Source of the DNA: Bin87 sp965220505
Lineage (GTDB): Bacteria; Chloroflexota; Dehalococcoidia; Lucifugimonadales; UBA3495
Length of the DNA: 64,000 bases
NCBI GenBank assembly: GCA_965220505.1
Contig: CBDCQE010000003.1
Coordinates: 558,001 to 622,000 of the forward strand
Reading direction: 5' to 3'
Below, in pieces: positions 27,101 to 36,553 of this stretch. Under the pieces are notes generated by a model that was given only the letters and a program-made list of their open reading frames with translations, was not told the origin of the DNA and ran no database searches. How positions within the stretch are numbered: position 1 is the first letter of the stretch; each line of letters starts with the position of its first letter. The translations under genes were made by a program, and so were the position numbers.

Positions 27101-30100
27101 TATAGACGTTATTGTTATCGGCGTCGCCCGGAAGCTCAAAGTCCGGCGGATTGTTGAAAGTCAGCACGCCCGTGGCGGCGGCGATGGTGAAATGACCCAT
27201 ATCCGCGCCGCCAGTAATGGAGTAGTCGGTGATGCTGTCCTCGTTATCGGTATCTTCCGCCTGCACCGTGCCCACCGGCGCGGTGGTGTTTTCCTCCACC
27301 GTGAAGATGTTCGGGCTGGTGAATTGGGGCGGATGGTTTCCAACCTGGCTGGAGTCAGACCACGGGCTGGTCTCCGGGCCGGCCTTGGCTTGCACCCGTA
27401 CCTCGTAGGTCTGGTCCTCGTCCAGCCCGGTGATGGTGGTGGTAAGGGCCGTGCCGTCGTGCGCTTTGTCCATGAAGGGGCCGCTGTCTTTCTCGCGATA
27501 CTGCACGTCGTAGTCGTCGATGGCCGGCCCGACGACGGTGGGCGCGGTCCAGGTCACGGTTAGCGAAGTGGCAGACGCCACGGTCACGGTGGGCGCGGCC
27601 GGCGTTTTCGGGCCGACGTCGAGCACCGTTATGGTCACGGACGCCGGCGCCGTGGTTTCCTCCCGCTCGCCCGTGCCGCTGGTGGCGGTCAGCTCGATTT
27701 CGTAGGTGTTGTCGCCGTCCGCGCTGCCCGGAGCCTCAAAGTCGGGCGCGGTGTTGAAGGATAGGACGCCGGCGTTGTCAATGCCGAACTTCGCCGCGTC
27801 CGCGCCGGCTATGGTGTAGCCGGTGATGCTGTCCTCGGCGTCGTCATCGGTGGCCGTCACCGTGCCGACGGCGGTGGTGTTCTCCCACACCTCGAAGGTA
27901 GGGATGGCGGCGAAGTACGGCGCGTCGTTGCTGGTCGTGGCGGCGGCGGCCCGGGGCGACCAGGGGCTGACGCCCTCGGTGTTGTGGGCGCGGACGCGGA
28001 AGCCGTATTGCGTGTTCTCCTCCAGGTTTTGCACCGTGACCGTGGTGGCGGTGCCTTCGTTGACGTTGTGTATGAAGGAGCCGCCTTCGGTGGCCGGGAC
28101 CGGGCCGTCGGGGTCTTCCTCGGTGGACGCAGCCACGCTGGTCGCTCCCTCGCCGTCGTCGGGTGGGCCGTACTGCACGTCGTAGGCCACGATGTCCGGG
28201 CCGCCGTTCTCTGGGGCGTTCCACTGCAGGGTGATGGTGTACAGCGTCGGGTCCATGGCCTGGGGCTCGGCCGGCGCCTCCGGCGGGCCAGCGTCGGTCA
28301 CGGTTACGATGATGGTCTGGTCCGCCAGCAGACCGTCCCCTGGCGTGATGGCGGCCTGGGCGATGACCACGTAGCGGTTGTCCCGGTCGGCGTCGCCCGG
28401 GTTATCAAAGTCGGGCAGGAACAGGAGCGGGTCGTCTTCGTCTTCCTTGAAGGACAGCACGTTATCCGCGCTGAGGACGAATTTGTCCCGATCCGGCCCG
28501 CCGGTTAGGGTGATCACGGGGGTCGGATCGCCGCTGGCGGTCAGCGTGCCCACGGTGGCGGTATTTTCCGGCACGGTGAACTCGGCGGCGCTGGTGAAGC
28601 TGGGGCCGCCCACGGCGAGAGTGCGCCCAAAGCCGGAATCCGACCAGGGGCTCGCTCCCTCGCTGCTGATGGCCCGCACCTGGTACTCATACTCGGTGCC
28701 GGCGAGCAGGCTGCCGAAGTAGACTCCGAAGGACCTGGGCCGGTTGACGCTTTCCGGTCCGTCCCCGATGACCGGGTCGCTGACGTTCTGGGCGTGGCGG
28801 GCGCGCAGGCGGAAGACATAGGTGTTGTTGTCGGTATCCAGGCCGGATACGATGAAGGGCGACGTCAGCCCGGCTTCCCGCCAGTCGTCATTACCGTCGA
28901 TTTCGTACTGGTAGCCCAGGATGGTTGCGGCCTCGCCGCTATCCAGGAGGCCGGGGTTGGCGCTGGCCGCCCACGACAGTTGCACCGAACTGCTGTCAAT
29001 GATGGTGACAGTGAAATCCTCCGGCGGGGAGGGCGGGCGCCCGGATAACGGAGTATAGACCCGGACGTTGGCCGGGACGAAATCGGCGTCGTCCTTCAGC
29101 TTGTGCCGTATCTCGTACTTGGTGATGGGCGGGCCGGCATTGTACGGTTCCTGCCAGTTAACCTGCATCCGGTTGTTCGGCCGGCCGGCCGCAACCGGCG
29201 CGGCGGGCGCTTCCGGCGTCGGCACGTCGGTTACGGTTACGGTTACTTCTTGCGTTGCGCTGTAATCCGGCTCGCCCGCGTCCGAACTGGAGCTGGTGGC
29301 AACTACCTGGAGGGTGCAGGTGTTGCCCGACGGGTTGCCCGGGGTGGCGCAGACCGGCGTCTCAAAGTCCGGGGCCATCTTGAAGGACAGCTCTCCCGTG
29401 TTGGCGTTGATGTCGAACCTGTCGCCGTGGTCCTGCGCACCAATTGTGTAACTCATAGTGCGGTCGCCCATGCTGCCATCCAGGGCCGTCACCGTACCCA
29501 CGGCGGTCGTGTTTTCCGGTACGATAAAAGCGGCGCTGCTGGTGAAATAGGGGTGGTTGGGGAGCAGGGTACTGCTGCATTGCTTGGACGTAAGTGAGCC
29601 GTACCCCTCGACGCTGCCAGCCTGCATCTGGAAGCAGTAATTGGTGTCCGGAGCGAGTTCGGTCAGCACGGTGGTGGTGGGCGTGACCGGCAGCTCGACG
29701 CCTTGGGGGCCGACCCCGTCCTCCACCCAATAAACCAGTTTATAGCCCAGGATGGGCGGCAGGCCGGGCCTCCATTGGTTATTGGGCGGGTCCCAGCGCA
29801 GGCTCAGGCTGGTTTGGTCTCGGGCGGTCACCACCAGGTTAGGCGGCGGCAGCGGCGGGGGCAGGTCGATCACCTTGACGTTCACGCCGATGGGCGGCTC
29901 GCATACCTCTGGGTCATCCGGCGCGTCCGGGTCGGTGCTGCAGATTTGCACCGCCAGCACGTAGAGGGATTTGGTTTCGTAGTCATAGGTAACGCCGTCC
30001 TTGGTGCGCAGGACGCCGTCCGTATCGACGGTGAAATCGTCATCATCCTCGTAATCCAGCAGGCTGTAAGTCAGGTTGGTTAGCGAAGCGCCGGTCGGGG

Positions 30101-33100
30101 TTAACGGGCCGCCGCCGTCTAACGGCAGGCCCGGCCGGGCGTTTTCGCGCACGCTGCGGGTTTCGACCTGCGGCGACAGCGGCAGCGTCGTCCCGGGCAG
30201 GTCCGGCGCGAGCACGGTGATGGTGAACCCTTTCTGATTGATGTCGTATGCGTCGAGAATCATTCCATCAGTCTGTTCAACCTTATAGGTGGTGGTTTCT
30301 CTGACGCGATAGCGCATCTCATAGGTTCCCGCTGCGGTTGGCGTACCGGAAATCACGCCGGGGTTGCTCGTATCATCATCCGGGTATTTGGGCATCAAGC
30401 CGGGAGGAAAGGGATTATCAGGATCGTTATATACCTCGTATTCCAACGGCGGGTCTCCGCCCTCGGCTCGGGGCATTTGCAACGGCTCAATGGGGATGCC
30501 CTGCGTGTAGGTCTGGTCCGGCACCTGGGGCAGGGACGGAATGCGGCTCACCTTTATGGACAGGACGTTGCCGGGGCGGCCGGGCAGGCCGTTGACCAGA
30601 GCCATGACCTGGTACTCGTGGGTCTTGTTGGGATCGATGGTTGCATCCACGTACTGCGTATTGGCAACTCCGTCAACCTTGGCCAGGACCTGCCCGTCCC
30701 GGTACAAGAAGTAGCTGATTGCGGGCGGGTCGGAGGGCCAGTGCGACACATCCACCGGCGTCCAGTTCAACGTCAGTGCGTCTCCGGAAATTGGGCAAGC
30801 GCCGTCTACCCTCCTCGTTTCCATGCAAACCGGAGCGGTCAGCGTCGGCCCTTCCCGCAGTTGGTAGCCGAAGTCCTTCCAGGTGAGGCCGTCGCCGGTG
30901 GGGCCGTTCAGCGCGGGGTAATCGTCGTTGGCGCCGAAGTGCCAGAAGTCGGCGGTGTTGCCGATATCGACGCCGCCGCTCTCGGTAACGTCCCAATTGG
31001 CGTAGATACCGGTGTAGCCGGTAGGGGATTGCAGCGCCGTAGTGCTGTTGTGCGCCGCCGCCGCCGTTCCAGGATAGAGCTCGTCGCTGGCCGTGGCGAG
31101 ATTGACATCCCCGTCAAAGTAGGGATGCCAGATCGTGCCTCTGTAACGCTTGCCTATCACGCCATAGACGCCGCTGCCGTGGCTGACGGTGGCGTAGGCG
31201 GTGACGATGCGGGCGTTAGTTGCATTGCTTCCTTGGCCAGAACCCGCCCTCAGGTAACCCACCAGGCCGGCGACGGCATCGCCGAAGGTGACGCCGTGAG
31301 GTTGGACGATGCGTCCGGTGGCGTAGCTGGCGATGATGCCGCCGCCGGCGGCGCCGTCGCCGGCGTTGTCAACGTCGTCGTCTGCCTCGTGGCTGCCTAC
31401 CAAGCCGCCAATATAGTTAGCCTGGTAGGCGGTAACATCCGTGCTGGGTACGATGTTGACTTGGGCGTAGCTGGAGATGATGTCGCTGCCGGTGGCCCGT
31501 CCCACCAGGCCGCCGGCGTAATCGTAGTTTCCGTCACCTCCGATTGACAGACTGGATGCCGCGTAGCTGCGCCGCACCGTGCTGCTTTCGAGGAGGCCGA
31601 CCAGGCCGCCGCCCTGGGACGACGAGGACACCAGGAACGCGATGCTGGCGTGGCTGTCGGTTATGGTGGAGCCGTTGGATACGTGGCCGGCCAGACCGCC
31701 GGTCTGGTCAATGGCACGCATCCTCTTCATCCTGGCATAGCTGTTCTGCACCGTGCTGCTGTCCATCCAGCCAACCAGGCCGCCGACTGTTTTGGTTCCT
31801 GAAACACCGTTCCGAAAGTCATTGTTGATGGCGTAGCTGCCGGTGATGGTGGAACCTCTCTGCATCGTCCCGACCAGGCCGCCCAGGTTATCTTCACCGC
31901 CCACGTAGTCGATCTCGGCGTAACTGTTCTCCACCGTGGCGTCATACATGAAGCCGACCAGGCCGCCAAAGTCTTTGTCTCCTTCGTCGGTACCGCCCCG
32001 GATCCGGCTGCCATTGGCCACGGAACTGTTGGTGATTTTGGCCTTGTGCTGCAACGATCCTGCCAGGGCGCCCACGATCGTGGTCCCTTGTACAATTGCC
32101 CGTTCCAGTTTCAAATCCTTTACGTGGGCGGGAGTCTCATCGAAAGCCAGACCGATTGCGGCGAAAAGGCCAACTCCTGTGGACACGTCGCGGTTGATGA
32201 ATAGATTGGAGATGGTGTGTCCGCCGCCATGAAAAGCCCCTGCGAACTCCGAATTAGAGCCAAGCGTTGAGCCGATGGGCGCCCAACCGTTGCCGCCGGT
32301 CCAGGCGGTGTTGACCTGGCCGCTGGCGTAGCTGGCGGGGTCTTTGAAGTCCAGGTTGGTCAGCAGTTCGTAGCCGGAGCAGGTGGGAGCGCAGGACCGG
32401 GCGTCGGCGCTGAAAGCGGCCGCATAGGCGGTCCTGTTGGTGGAACTGACGCCGGGGTCGGCCTGGCCGTTGCCGTCCAGGTCCCAGCGCACGGCGTTCA
32501 GCTCTTCCAGGTCACGGATGGGGATGAGGCCGCCCGTGGGCCGGACCAGGATGGTTGCCTCCACCGTCACCGCCGCGGCGTTGGCGTAGTGGGGGTCGCT
32601 GGCGTGTACGGTGTGGGTCAAGGTGCGCACGGACGGGTAGGTTGGCGCGTTGGCCCCGGTGCGTAGCTGGCCGGTGACGGTTACGGTCTGGGGCTGGTCC
32701 CAATTGTCCGGGGTGAAGTCCAGGTAATACTGGCCGTGGGGCGCGCCCCGGCCGGTGGCGCTGAGGGTGGCGACGTTCTCCGGGTCGGCGCGGCCCACCA
32801 GGACGGTCACCGTCTGCGTCGGCTGCTCGCTGAGTTTCACGGTGTAGGACTGCGACTCGCCGGTGAACATCCGCAGCGTGTCGGGGGCGACGATAATGGC
32901 CGGCGTCTCGTCGTCGGCGACGGTCACGTTGACCTGGCCGCGGATGAGGGTGGGGAAGCTACCGCGATAGTGCCCGATTTTGCGCTGGTTGGTGGACACG
33001 ACGTTGTTCAGGATGACCGCTTCGTCCCGGGAGTCGGCGTCCTGGAGGGCGGCCACGGTTATGGTCTGGGGTTTGTTGAAGTCGTGGCGGTTGAAGTAGA

Positions 33101-35810
33101 TGCTCCCGACGTGGAGGTCCACGCCGCCCTGCCGCACTCGGACCGGGGCGTAATTGCCGGCCTCCCGGCCGATGAGCACGGTAACGGTCTCGTCCTGGTG
33201 GGTCGGCATGGTGAGCCGGACGGTGTACTGGCCGGTTTCGCCCTCGTTCAGGGCCACTTCCGTGGGCGAGAAGTGCAGGCCGGGGCGCTGGTAGCCGAAT
33301 TCCTGCCAGGATGCGGTGTTGTCGCCGTTGAAATCCACCTTCAGGGCGGGGTACTCGATATCGCTTCCGAAATCCCAGGCGTCGCGGGTGGGGTCGTCGT
33401 CCCAGGCGGAGAAAGGCGTCGGGTTGCTGTTGGCGTTGGGAAAGCGCAGGTTGCGGGAGGACTGGGCGAACTGGTCCGAGGCGGAAAAGCCGGCCGTTTC
33501 GTAGTCGAAGTAGCTGTTCTGCACGCGGCTGAAGTCGGAGCCGCCGCCGATGAGGCCGCCGCGCCGGGCTCCGCCGGGGCCCAGGGTGACCTTGCCGGTG
33601 GCGTAGGAATTGCGGATGAGGACGTGCTGGCCGTCCTGGCTTCCCTTGTGCAGCCCCACCAGGCCGCCCACGTCGTGGGCGCCGGCTCCGTGGACGGAGC
33701 CGGTGGCGTAGCTGAAGTACACGATGGCATCTTTTTCGTTGCGCCCCACCAGGCCGCCCACCTGGTAGGAGGAGCCCTCCACGTAGGCGTGGGAGTAGCT
33801 GCTGGTGACATTGCCCCGGTTGCCGCCCACCAGGCCGCCCACTTCCCGGGAACCCTTGACGTCGCCGGTGACCCAGGTGCGCCAGATGTTGCCGTGGTTG
33901 AAGCCGGCCAGGCCGCCGGCGTACTGGTACGCGCCGGTCTGCCCCTGGATATTCACCGAGAACAGGCCCAGGTTGCGGACGGTGCCCCGCTCACCGATGG
34001 CGGTGAACAGCCCCAGGAAGTCCCGGGTGGTGCGGTGGATGTACAGGTTGCTGATGGTGTAGCCGTTGCCCTCGAAAGTGGTTTCCAAATAGCCCACGTT
34101 GCCGCCGCTGAGCAGTCCGATGGGGGTCCAGCCCTTGCCGCCGGAGCGCCATTGCGCGTTGGAGGTCCAGTCGTTGTTCACCCGGCCGCTGGCGTAGCTA
34201 TCCGGGTCCAGGAAGTCCAGGTCCTTCGTCAGCTCGTAGCCTTGGCAGACGTGGTCCTTGCAGCCCATGTTGGGCTTGGGGGAGGGGAAGGCGTTGCCGT
34301 GGTTGCCCTGCCAGCTGCCGTACAGGTTGTGCGAGATGGCGGCCAGCTGTTCCAGGTTTGTGATCTCGATGAGGTGGTCGTTGTCGAGGTCGTGGTCGAA
34401 GCCGGTGCCGTGGGCGAAGGCGACGCGGCTCACCTCGAAAGGCGGCGTGGGCGCGCCGGCGCCGGCGTGGTTGAGGGCGCGCAGGCGGAAGGTGTGGCCG
34501 GCGGCGCTGCTCAGGCCGGGGACGACGTGGCCCAGGGCGCCCGGGGTGGTGGGCTGCCAGGGGCCGCCGTCCACCGAGTACTCGAAGCCGGTGACGAGAG
34601 CGGGTTCGCCTTCAAACTCGCCGGGGTCCGCCGGCGGCCCCCAGAGCAGGGAGACGCCGCCGCTGTCCTCGGCCACCAGCGCCCGGTAGTCCGTGGGCGC
34701 GGAGGGCGCGCCGGGGGGAACCGGGTCAGCGGGGATGACGTTGGCGATGGTCACCGTGCTGGCCGGCAGCGCCATGCCACCTAAGACGATGCTGACGGCA
34801 AAGGTCTCGTCCTCTTCGGCCACGGCGTCGGCCATCGTGGCTACGTCGAACTGCGTCGAGTCGCTGCCGGCGGCCAGGGTGGCCGTGCCGGAGGCGGCGA
34901 AGTCGTCGCCGGGGGTGGCCGGATTGTCGCCGGAGCCGGCGGCGGTCCAGGTTATCGCGATGTCCGCCGCCGCCGGGCCGCCCGGCAGGCTCAGCAGGAA
35001 GGTAACGGCCTCGCCCTCGTTCACGCGGGGGCGGTGGGCCACGGCGGGTAGAGCGGCCGGGACGAGCGTCGCCGTGACCGTGGCCGCATCCAGCGCCGGG
35101 CCGGCGCCCACGGCGTTGACGGCGCGTAGACGGAAGGCGTAGGTGTTGGCGGCGGTATCCAGCCCGGACACGGTGAAGGGCGACGCCAGCCCGGCGTCCC
35201 GCCAGTTGGCGTCGCCGTCGATGTCGTACTCGTAGCGCGTCACGGTTGCCGCCGCGCCGTCCAGTTGTCCGGGGCTCTCGCTGGCCGTCCAGGAGAGTTC
35301 CACGTCGGTATCGTTGAGCACGAAAGAGACGAACGCGAACGGCGCGGACGGCGCGTCGTCATCGTCGCTGACCACGGCGGCGGCGGTGTTGGTGGCAATG
35401 GTCACGCCGTCCGGCGCGTCGTCGCCCAGGGCGATGGTTACGGTCAGGGTTTCGTCATCCTCGTCCACGGCGTCCTGCTCGGTGGCGACCGCGATGGCGG
35501 CGGACAAGTCGCCGGTGGGGATGGTCGCCGTACCGGAGGCGTCGCCGGCCTGCCAGGTCAGGGGCACGTCGGCGTCGGCGGCTGCGGACAGGCTCACGGT
35601 GAACGTCGCCGTTTCGCCCTCGGTGATGGGGGCGGCGTCGGCGATGCTGACGGTTATGGCCGTCGGTTCCAATTCGGGCGTGGGTGTTGGTGTGCCTTCC
35701 TGGGCAGAAACGGGCAAATCCGACGCCAGCAAGCCCCAGCACAACGCGGCCGCCAAAGCCAGGGCGGCAATGCCCACCCCGATACGCTCGACACGACGAG
35801 CAGTAACCAT
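24180..35810 (-). CDS. 3876-residue secreted multidomain repeat protein (Calx-beta, FN3, GLUG, cadherin, LRR)
   Basis: The start ATG at 35810 has GAGGG just upstream. A signal peptide (hydrophobic helix, cleavage near PVSAQ) leads to a TPTPTPEL linker. Two rounds of Calx-beta-like and FN3 domains follow, then a GLUG block (nt 34400-33290). Beta-sandwich domains come next, then a second GLUG block (nt 32530-30830), a Pro-rich putative Ig domain and alternating cadherin-like and FN3 domains (nt 30150-27000). A third GLUG block (nt 26960-25840) is followed by DNWQTEQLVGVPAAHD-type repeats, a PEPEPEPEP hinge and C-terminal leucine-rich repeats. Acidic D-x-D-rich loops suggest calcium binding. No sortase or other anchor motif is visible. 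It is probably a cell-surface or matrix adhesin, and the ligand is unknown. Confidence 0.9.
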   Translation of the reverse strand: MVTARRVERIGVGIAALALAAALCWGLLASDLPVSAQEGTPTPTPELEPTAITVSIADAAPITEGETATFTVSLSAAADADVPLTWQAGDASGTATIPTGDLSAAIAVATEQDAVDEDDETLTVTIALGDDAPDGVTIATNTAAAVVSDDDDAPSAPFAFVSFVLNDTDVELSWTASESPGQLDGAAATVTRYEYDIDGDANWRDAGLASPFTVSGLDTAANTYAFRLRAVNAVGAGPALDAATVTATLVPAALPAVAHRPRVNEGEAVTFLLSLPGGPAAADIAITWTAAGSGDNPATPGDDFAASGTATLAAGSDSTQFDVATMADAVAEEDETFAVSIVLGGMALPASTVTIANVIPADPVPPGAPSAPTDYRALVAEDSGGVSLLWGPPADPGEFEGEPALVTGFEYSVDGGPWQPTTPGALGHVVPGLSSAAGHTFRLRALNHAGAGAPTPPFEVSRVAFAHGTGFDHDLDNDHLIEITNLEQLAAISHNLYGSWQGNHGNAFPSPKPNMGCKDHVCQGYELTKDLDFLDPDSYASGRVNNDWTSNAQWRSGGKGWTPIGLLSGGNVGYLETTFEGNGYTISNLYIHRTTRDFLGLFTAIGERGTVRNLGLFSVNIQGQTGAYQYAGGLAGFNHGNIWRTWVTGDVKGSREVGGLVGGNRGNVTSSYSHAYVEGSSYQVGGLVGRNEKDAIVYFSYATGSVHGAGAHDVGGLVGLHKGSQDGQHVLIRNSYATGKVTLGPGGARRGGLIGGGSDFSRVQNSYFDYETAGFSASDQFAQSSRNLRFPNANSNPTPFSAWDDDPTRDAWDFGSDIEYPALKVDFNGDNTASWQEFGYQRPGLHFSPTEVALNEGETGQYTVRLTMPTHQDETVTVLIGREAGNYAPVRVRQGGVDLHVGSIYFNRHDFNKPQTITVAALQDADSRDEAVILNNVVSTNQRKIGHYRGSFPTLIRGQVNVTVADDETPAIIVAPDTLRMFTGESQSYTVKLSEQPTQTVTVLVGRADPENVATLSATGRGAPHGQYYLDFTPDNWDQPQTVTVTGQLRTGANAPTYPSVRTLTHTVHASDPHYANAAAVTVEATILVRPTGGLIPIRDLEELNAVRWDLDGNGQADPGVSSTNRTAYAAAFSADARSCAPTCSGYELLTNLDFKDPASYASGQVNTAWTGGNGWAPIGSTLGSNSEFAGAFHGGGHTISNLFINRDVSTGVGLFAAIGLAFDETPAHVKDLKLERAIVQGTTIVGALAGSLQHKAKITNSSVANGSRIRGGTDEGDKDFGGLVGFMYDATVENSYAEIDYVGGEDNLGGLVGTMQRGSTITGSYAINNDFRNGVSGTKTVGGLVGWMDSSTVQNSYARMKRMRAIDQTGGLAGHVSNGSTITDSHASIAFLVSSSSQGGGLVGLLESSTVRRSYAASSLSIGGDGNYDYAGGLVGRATGSDIISSYAQVNIVPSTDVTAYQANYIGGLVGSHEADDDVDNAGDGAAGGGIIASYATGRIVQPHGVTFGDAVAGLVGYLRAGSGQGSNATNARIVTAYATVSHGSGVYGVIGKRYRGTIWHPYFDGDVNLATASDELYPGTAAAAHNSTTALQSPTGYTGIYANWDVTESGGVDIGNTADFWHFGANDDYPALNGPTGDGLTWKDFGYQLREGPTLTAPVCMETRRVDGACPISGDALTLNWTPVDVSHWPSDPPAISYFLYRDGQVLAKVDGVANTQYVDATIDPNKTHEYQVMALVNGLPGRPGNVLSIKVSRIPSLPQVPDQTYTQGIPIEPLQMPRAEGGDPPLEYEVYNDPDNPFPPGLMPKYPDDDTSNPGVISGTPTAAGTYEMRYRVRETTTYKVEQTDGMILDAYDINQKGFTITVLAPDLPGTTLPLSPQVETRSVRENARPGLPLDGGGPLTPTGASLTNLTYSLLDYEDDDDFTVDTDGVLRTKDGVTYDYETKSLYVLAVQICSTDPDAPDDPEVCEPPIGVNVKVIDLPPPLPPPNLVVTARDQTSLSLRWDPPNNQWRPGLPPILGYKLVYWVEDGVGPQGVELPVTPTTTVLTELAPDTNYCFQMQAGSVEGYGSLTSKQCSSTLLPNHPYFTSSAAFIVPENTTAVGTVTALDGSMGDRTMSYTIGAQDHGDRFDINANTGELSFKMAPDFETPVCATPGNPSGNTCTLQVVATSSSSDAGEPDYSATQEVTVTVTDVPTPEAPAAPVAAGRPNNRMQVNWQEPYNAGPPITKYEIRHKLKDDADFVPANVRVYTPLSGRPPSPPEDFTVTIIDSSSVQLSWAASANPGLLDSGEAATILGYQYEIDGNDDWREAGLTSPFIVSGLDTDNNTYVFRLRARHAQNVSDPVIGDGPESVNRPRSFGVYFGSLLAGTEYEYQVRAISSEGASPWSDSGFGRTLAVGGPSFTSAAEFTVPENTATVGTLTASGDPTPVITLTGGPDRDKFVLSADNVLSFKEDEDDPLLFLPDFDNPGDADRDNRYVVIAQAAITPGDGLLADQTIIVTVTDAGPPEAPAEPQAMDPTLYTITLQWNAPENGGPDIVAYDVQYGPPDDGEGATSVAASTEEDPDGPVPATEGGSFIHNVNEGTATTVTVQNLEENTQYGFRVRAHNTEGVSPWSPRAAAATTSNDAPYFAAIPTFEVWENTTAVGTVTATDDDAEDSITGYTIAGADAAKFGIDNAGVLSFNTAPDFEAPGSADGDNTYEIELTATSGTGEREETTAPASVTITVLDVGPKTPAAPTVTVASATSLTVTWTAPTVVGPAIDDYDVQYREKDSGPFMDKAHDGTALTTTITGLDEDQTYEVRVQAKAGPETSPWSDSSQVGNHPPQFTSPNIFTVEENTTAPVGTVQAEDTDNEDSITDYSITGGADMGHFTIAAATGVLTFNNPPDFELPGDADNNNVYTFEVTATGGTGARALTATQTITVTVIDADTESQDAPIVDVSDEPPVDYDLDDNGLIEITNRTQLNAVRYDLNGNGVADNTADEAAYAAAFPRIMENMCGAAFTETAIQGNPGPCVGYELATDITLSGSWTPVGGNVPRNSDAPQSPVGAYNAVFEGNGNTISGLRVNLNSSYSVGLFGVTSPRAVIKNVCLENVNVRGDHLVGALVGQNRGTVVNSCSTGQVHGNALVGGLVGWNRGAIRRSYSQASVTGFDYTDRDSPSGTIQPVWSTQLGGLVGGNYGTMEDTYATGDVTGVGHVAGLTGSVWNNGVVRRSYSTGPPLSDQGNSFLVGGLVGWIFGGTVESGSYWNTETSGSGWDEGFSQINWYGVFDGDGKTTDDLQDPTGATGIYAFWDANVWNFRSANDYPCLAGVGTCPGEAVQDNDGAQMNRRVGVTVAAANPLAVGEGGAADYQMSLAGRPTGYVTVTVSSNNGDVSARPSSLTFTPGNWDTPQTVSVRAAHDDDAADDDATLSHAVRGADEYAGIAADAVAVAVSDDDTASVTVHPTRVSLPEGWTGSYGLSLSHRPVGDVQIHISSDNPDVAPYPDPIIFTPDNWQTEQLVGVPAAHDDDTADDVAVILHAILAAPGSGYDGAWVDGVIVSITDDDEATAQPAQQPEPEPEPEPGSVTVSATDMPIREGAAATYTVILDVEPTGNVVITVSSDNGDVTTQPSQLTFTTGNWQSAQTVSVSAGQDGDKADDTATLSHSASGGNYDGVAVASVTVSVTDDDSDRAALEAFYQATGGHSWTNIGNWLSDQPLNQWHGVTANGSGQVTHLSLRDNGLSGSLPAALGKLESLQVLSLDRNSISGSLPSELGNLSNLTRLAMNRNSLNGAIPSELGRLFNLSIIGLANNSLSGSLPASVGNLSGLTKLSLHDNTGLSGPLPSGFTNLANLQRLAIANTGLCAPNGQAFTDWLDSVDDLTPDPVPACASP
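25840..26960 (-). repeat. GLUG repeat block (third in the giant protein)
   Basis: The region encodes repeated units of roughly 25-30 residues of the form VGGLVGxN-RGxIxxSYSxxxVxG, preceded by YDLDDNGLIEITNRTQLNAV. The same opening and repeats recur at about 30830-32530, 33290-34400 and, in the neighbouring gene, 21500-22620. GLUG repeats occur in secreted bacterial surface proteins. Here the block always follows a calcium-loop-like D-x-D-N-G-L-I-E/D-I motif. Confidence 0.75.
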
Positions 35811-36057
35811 CAGTCCCTCACAGAAAGCGCGCCGGCTTCAACAGCGGCGCCGGCAATCGCTGCAATTCGCGCCGTGTTCGGTTGATAAGTTGGGCGCGGG
35901 CGAATATGTTACGGAGCGCCCGTGAAATTTCGGTGAAGAACACGGCTTAACCCGTGAAGAAACAATGAAACTTTCCGCCGGGCTCACGAAACTGAACTGA
36001 TTGATACCGACCCCGGTCGGCCTCTGCGCCTGGCGCGTGGAGCGAGTTGCGGCCGGC

Positions 36058-36232
36058 TATCGACGATCCGGCGGGCCCAGAGAATCGTCCCCCAGGGTTA
36101 TGGCGCCGTAGCGGACTCCAGTCAGGGAACGGGCGGAGTCGAGCGCTCCCGGCAGCACGGTGTTGAAATCCCGGTCCTGAGTGATGCCAGGCTGTACAGG
36201 CTCAGGCGGGAGAGGCGCTAACCCAGATCTCG
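36058..36232 (-). pseudogene. Remnant of a GAF-domain sensor kinase N-terminus
   Basis: Read on the minus strand this gives RLSRLSLYSLA, then, one frame over, DFNTVLPGALDSARSLTGVR and YGAITLGDDS before a stop at about 36058. It lines up with the N-terminal coiled coil and GAF start of the kinase at 56220 (DFHNVLQDVVDSARDLTYAR, then YGGITVLDD). One frameshift and loss of everything downstream make it a scrap. It indicates that a fourth member of this kinase family once lay here on the opposite strand. Confidence 0.6.
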
Positions 36233-36360
36233 CATCCGCCAGTATCGCTGGTTCGGTTTGTCCAACTCGTCCTCTCGACGGAAATCGACGTCAGCGGGGC
36301 GAATTTTGCCGCATTCGGTGCATAGTTATAAGACATTATATTTGATGGCGTATCAGTCAC

Positions 36361-36388
36361 TTGACGGTAACGTATATGCTGATATGCT
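36361..36388 (+). promoter_or_regulatory. Candidate sigma-70 promoter for the first sensor kinase
   Basis: TTGACG and TATGCT are separated by 16 nt in an AT-rich patch, about 165 nt upstream of the kinase start. The match is 5/6 at -35 and 4/6 at -10. It is read by eye only. Confidence 0.35.
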
Positions 36389-36553
36389 ACCGCTCGGCTC
36401 ATCACTCCGGAGGTAGAAAGCTGTCTCTCGAACAGTGCCACATCGGACTGGTCGCATTGATGGCGTCGCCGACGGCAGGCGCTCATACCAATCGGAGGTT
36501 GCCCATCATGCGCCTCCACAACAGCCCTTACATAATCACAAGGAGCGAAGACG

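Larger units (their letters stand above)
35811..36553. other. Intergenic region with kinase remnant and promoters
   Basis: This 740-bp gap separates the divergent giant repeat gene and the first sensor kinase. It contains a decayed GAF-domain fragment (36058-36232) and an AT-rich segment at 36300-36390. That segment has a plus-strand promoter candidate and, on the minus strand, a perfect TATAAT at 36335-36340 without a good -35. Otherwise I see no gene. Confidence 0.5.

Noticed and set aside
24657..27563. 968-codon plus-strand frame opposite the giant repeat gene
   Set aside because: It is the antisense shadow of GC-rich repeat coding sequence. Its translation is Val/Gly/Arg/His-rich with no recognisable domain and no ribosome binding site.
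21500..34400. CRISPR-like periodicity in the GLUG and LRR regions
   Set aside because: The regular spacing comes from protein repeats in an open frame with varied codons, not from identical DNA repeats with unique spacers.
32736..34784. 682-codon plus-strand frame
   Set aside because: Antisense shadow of the same giant gene, composed of repetitive Val/Ala/Gly/His sequence without motifs.
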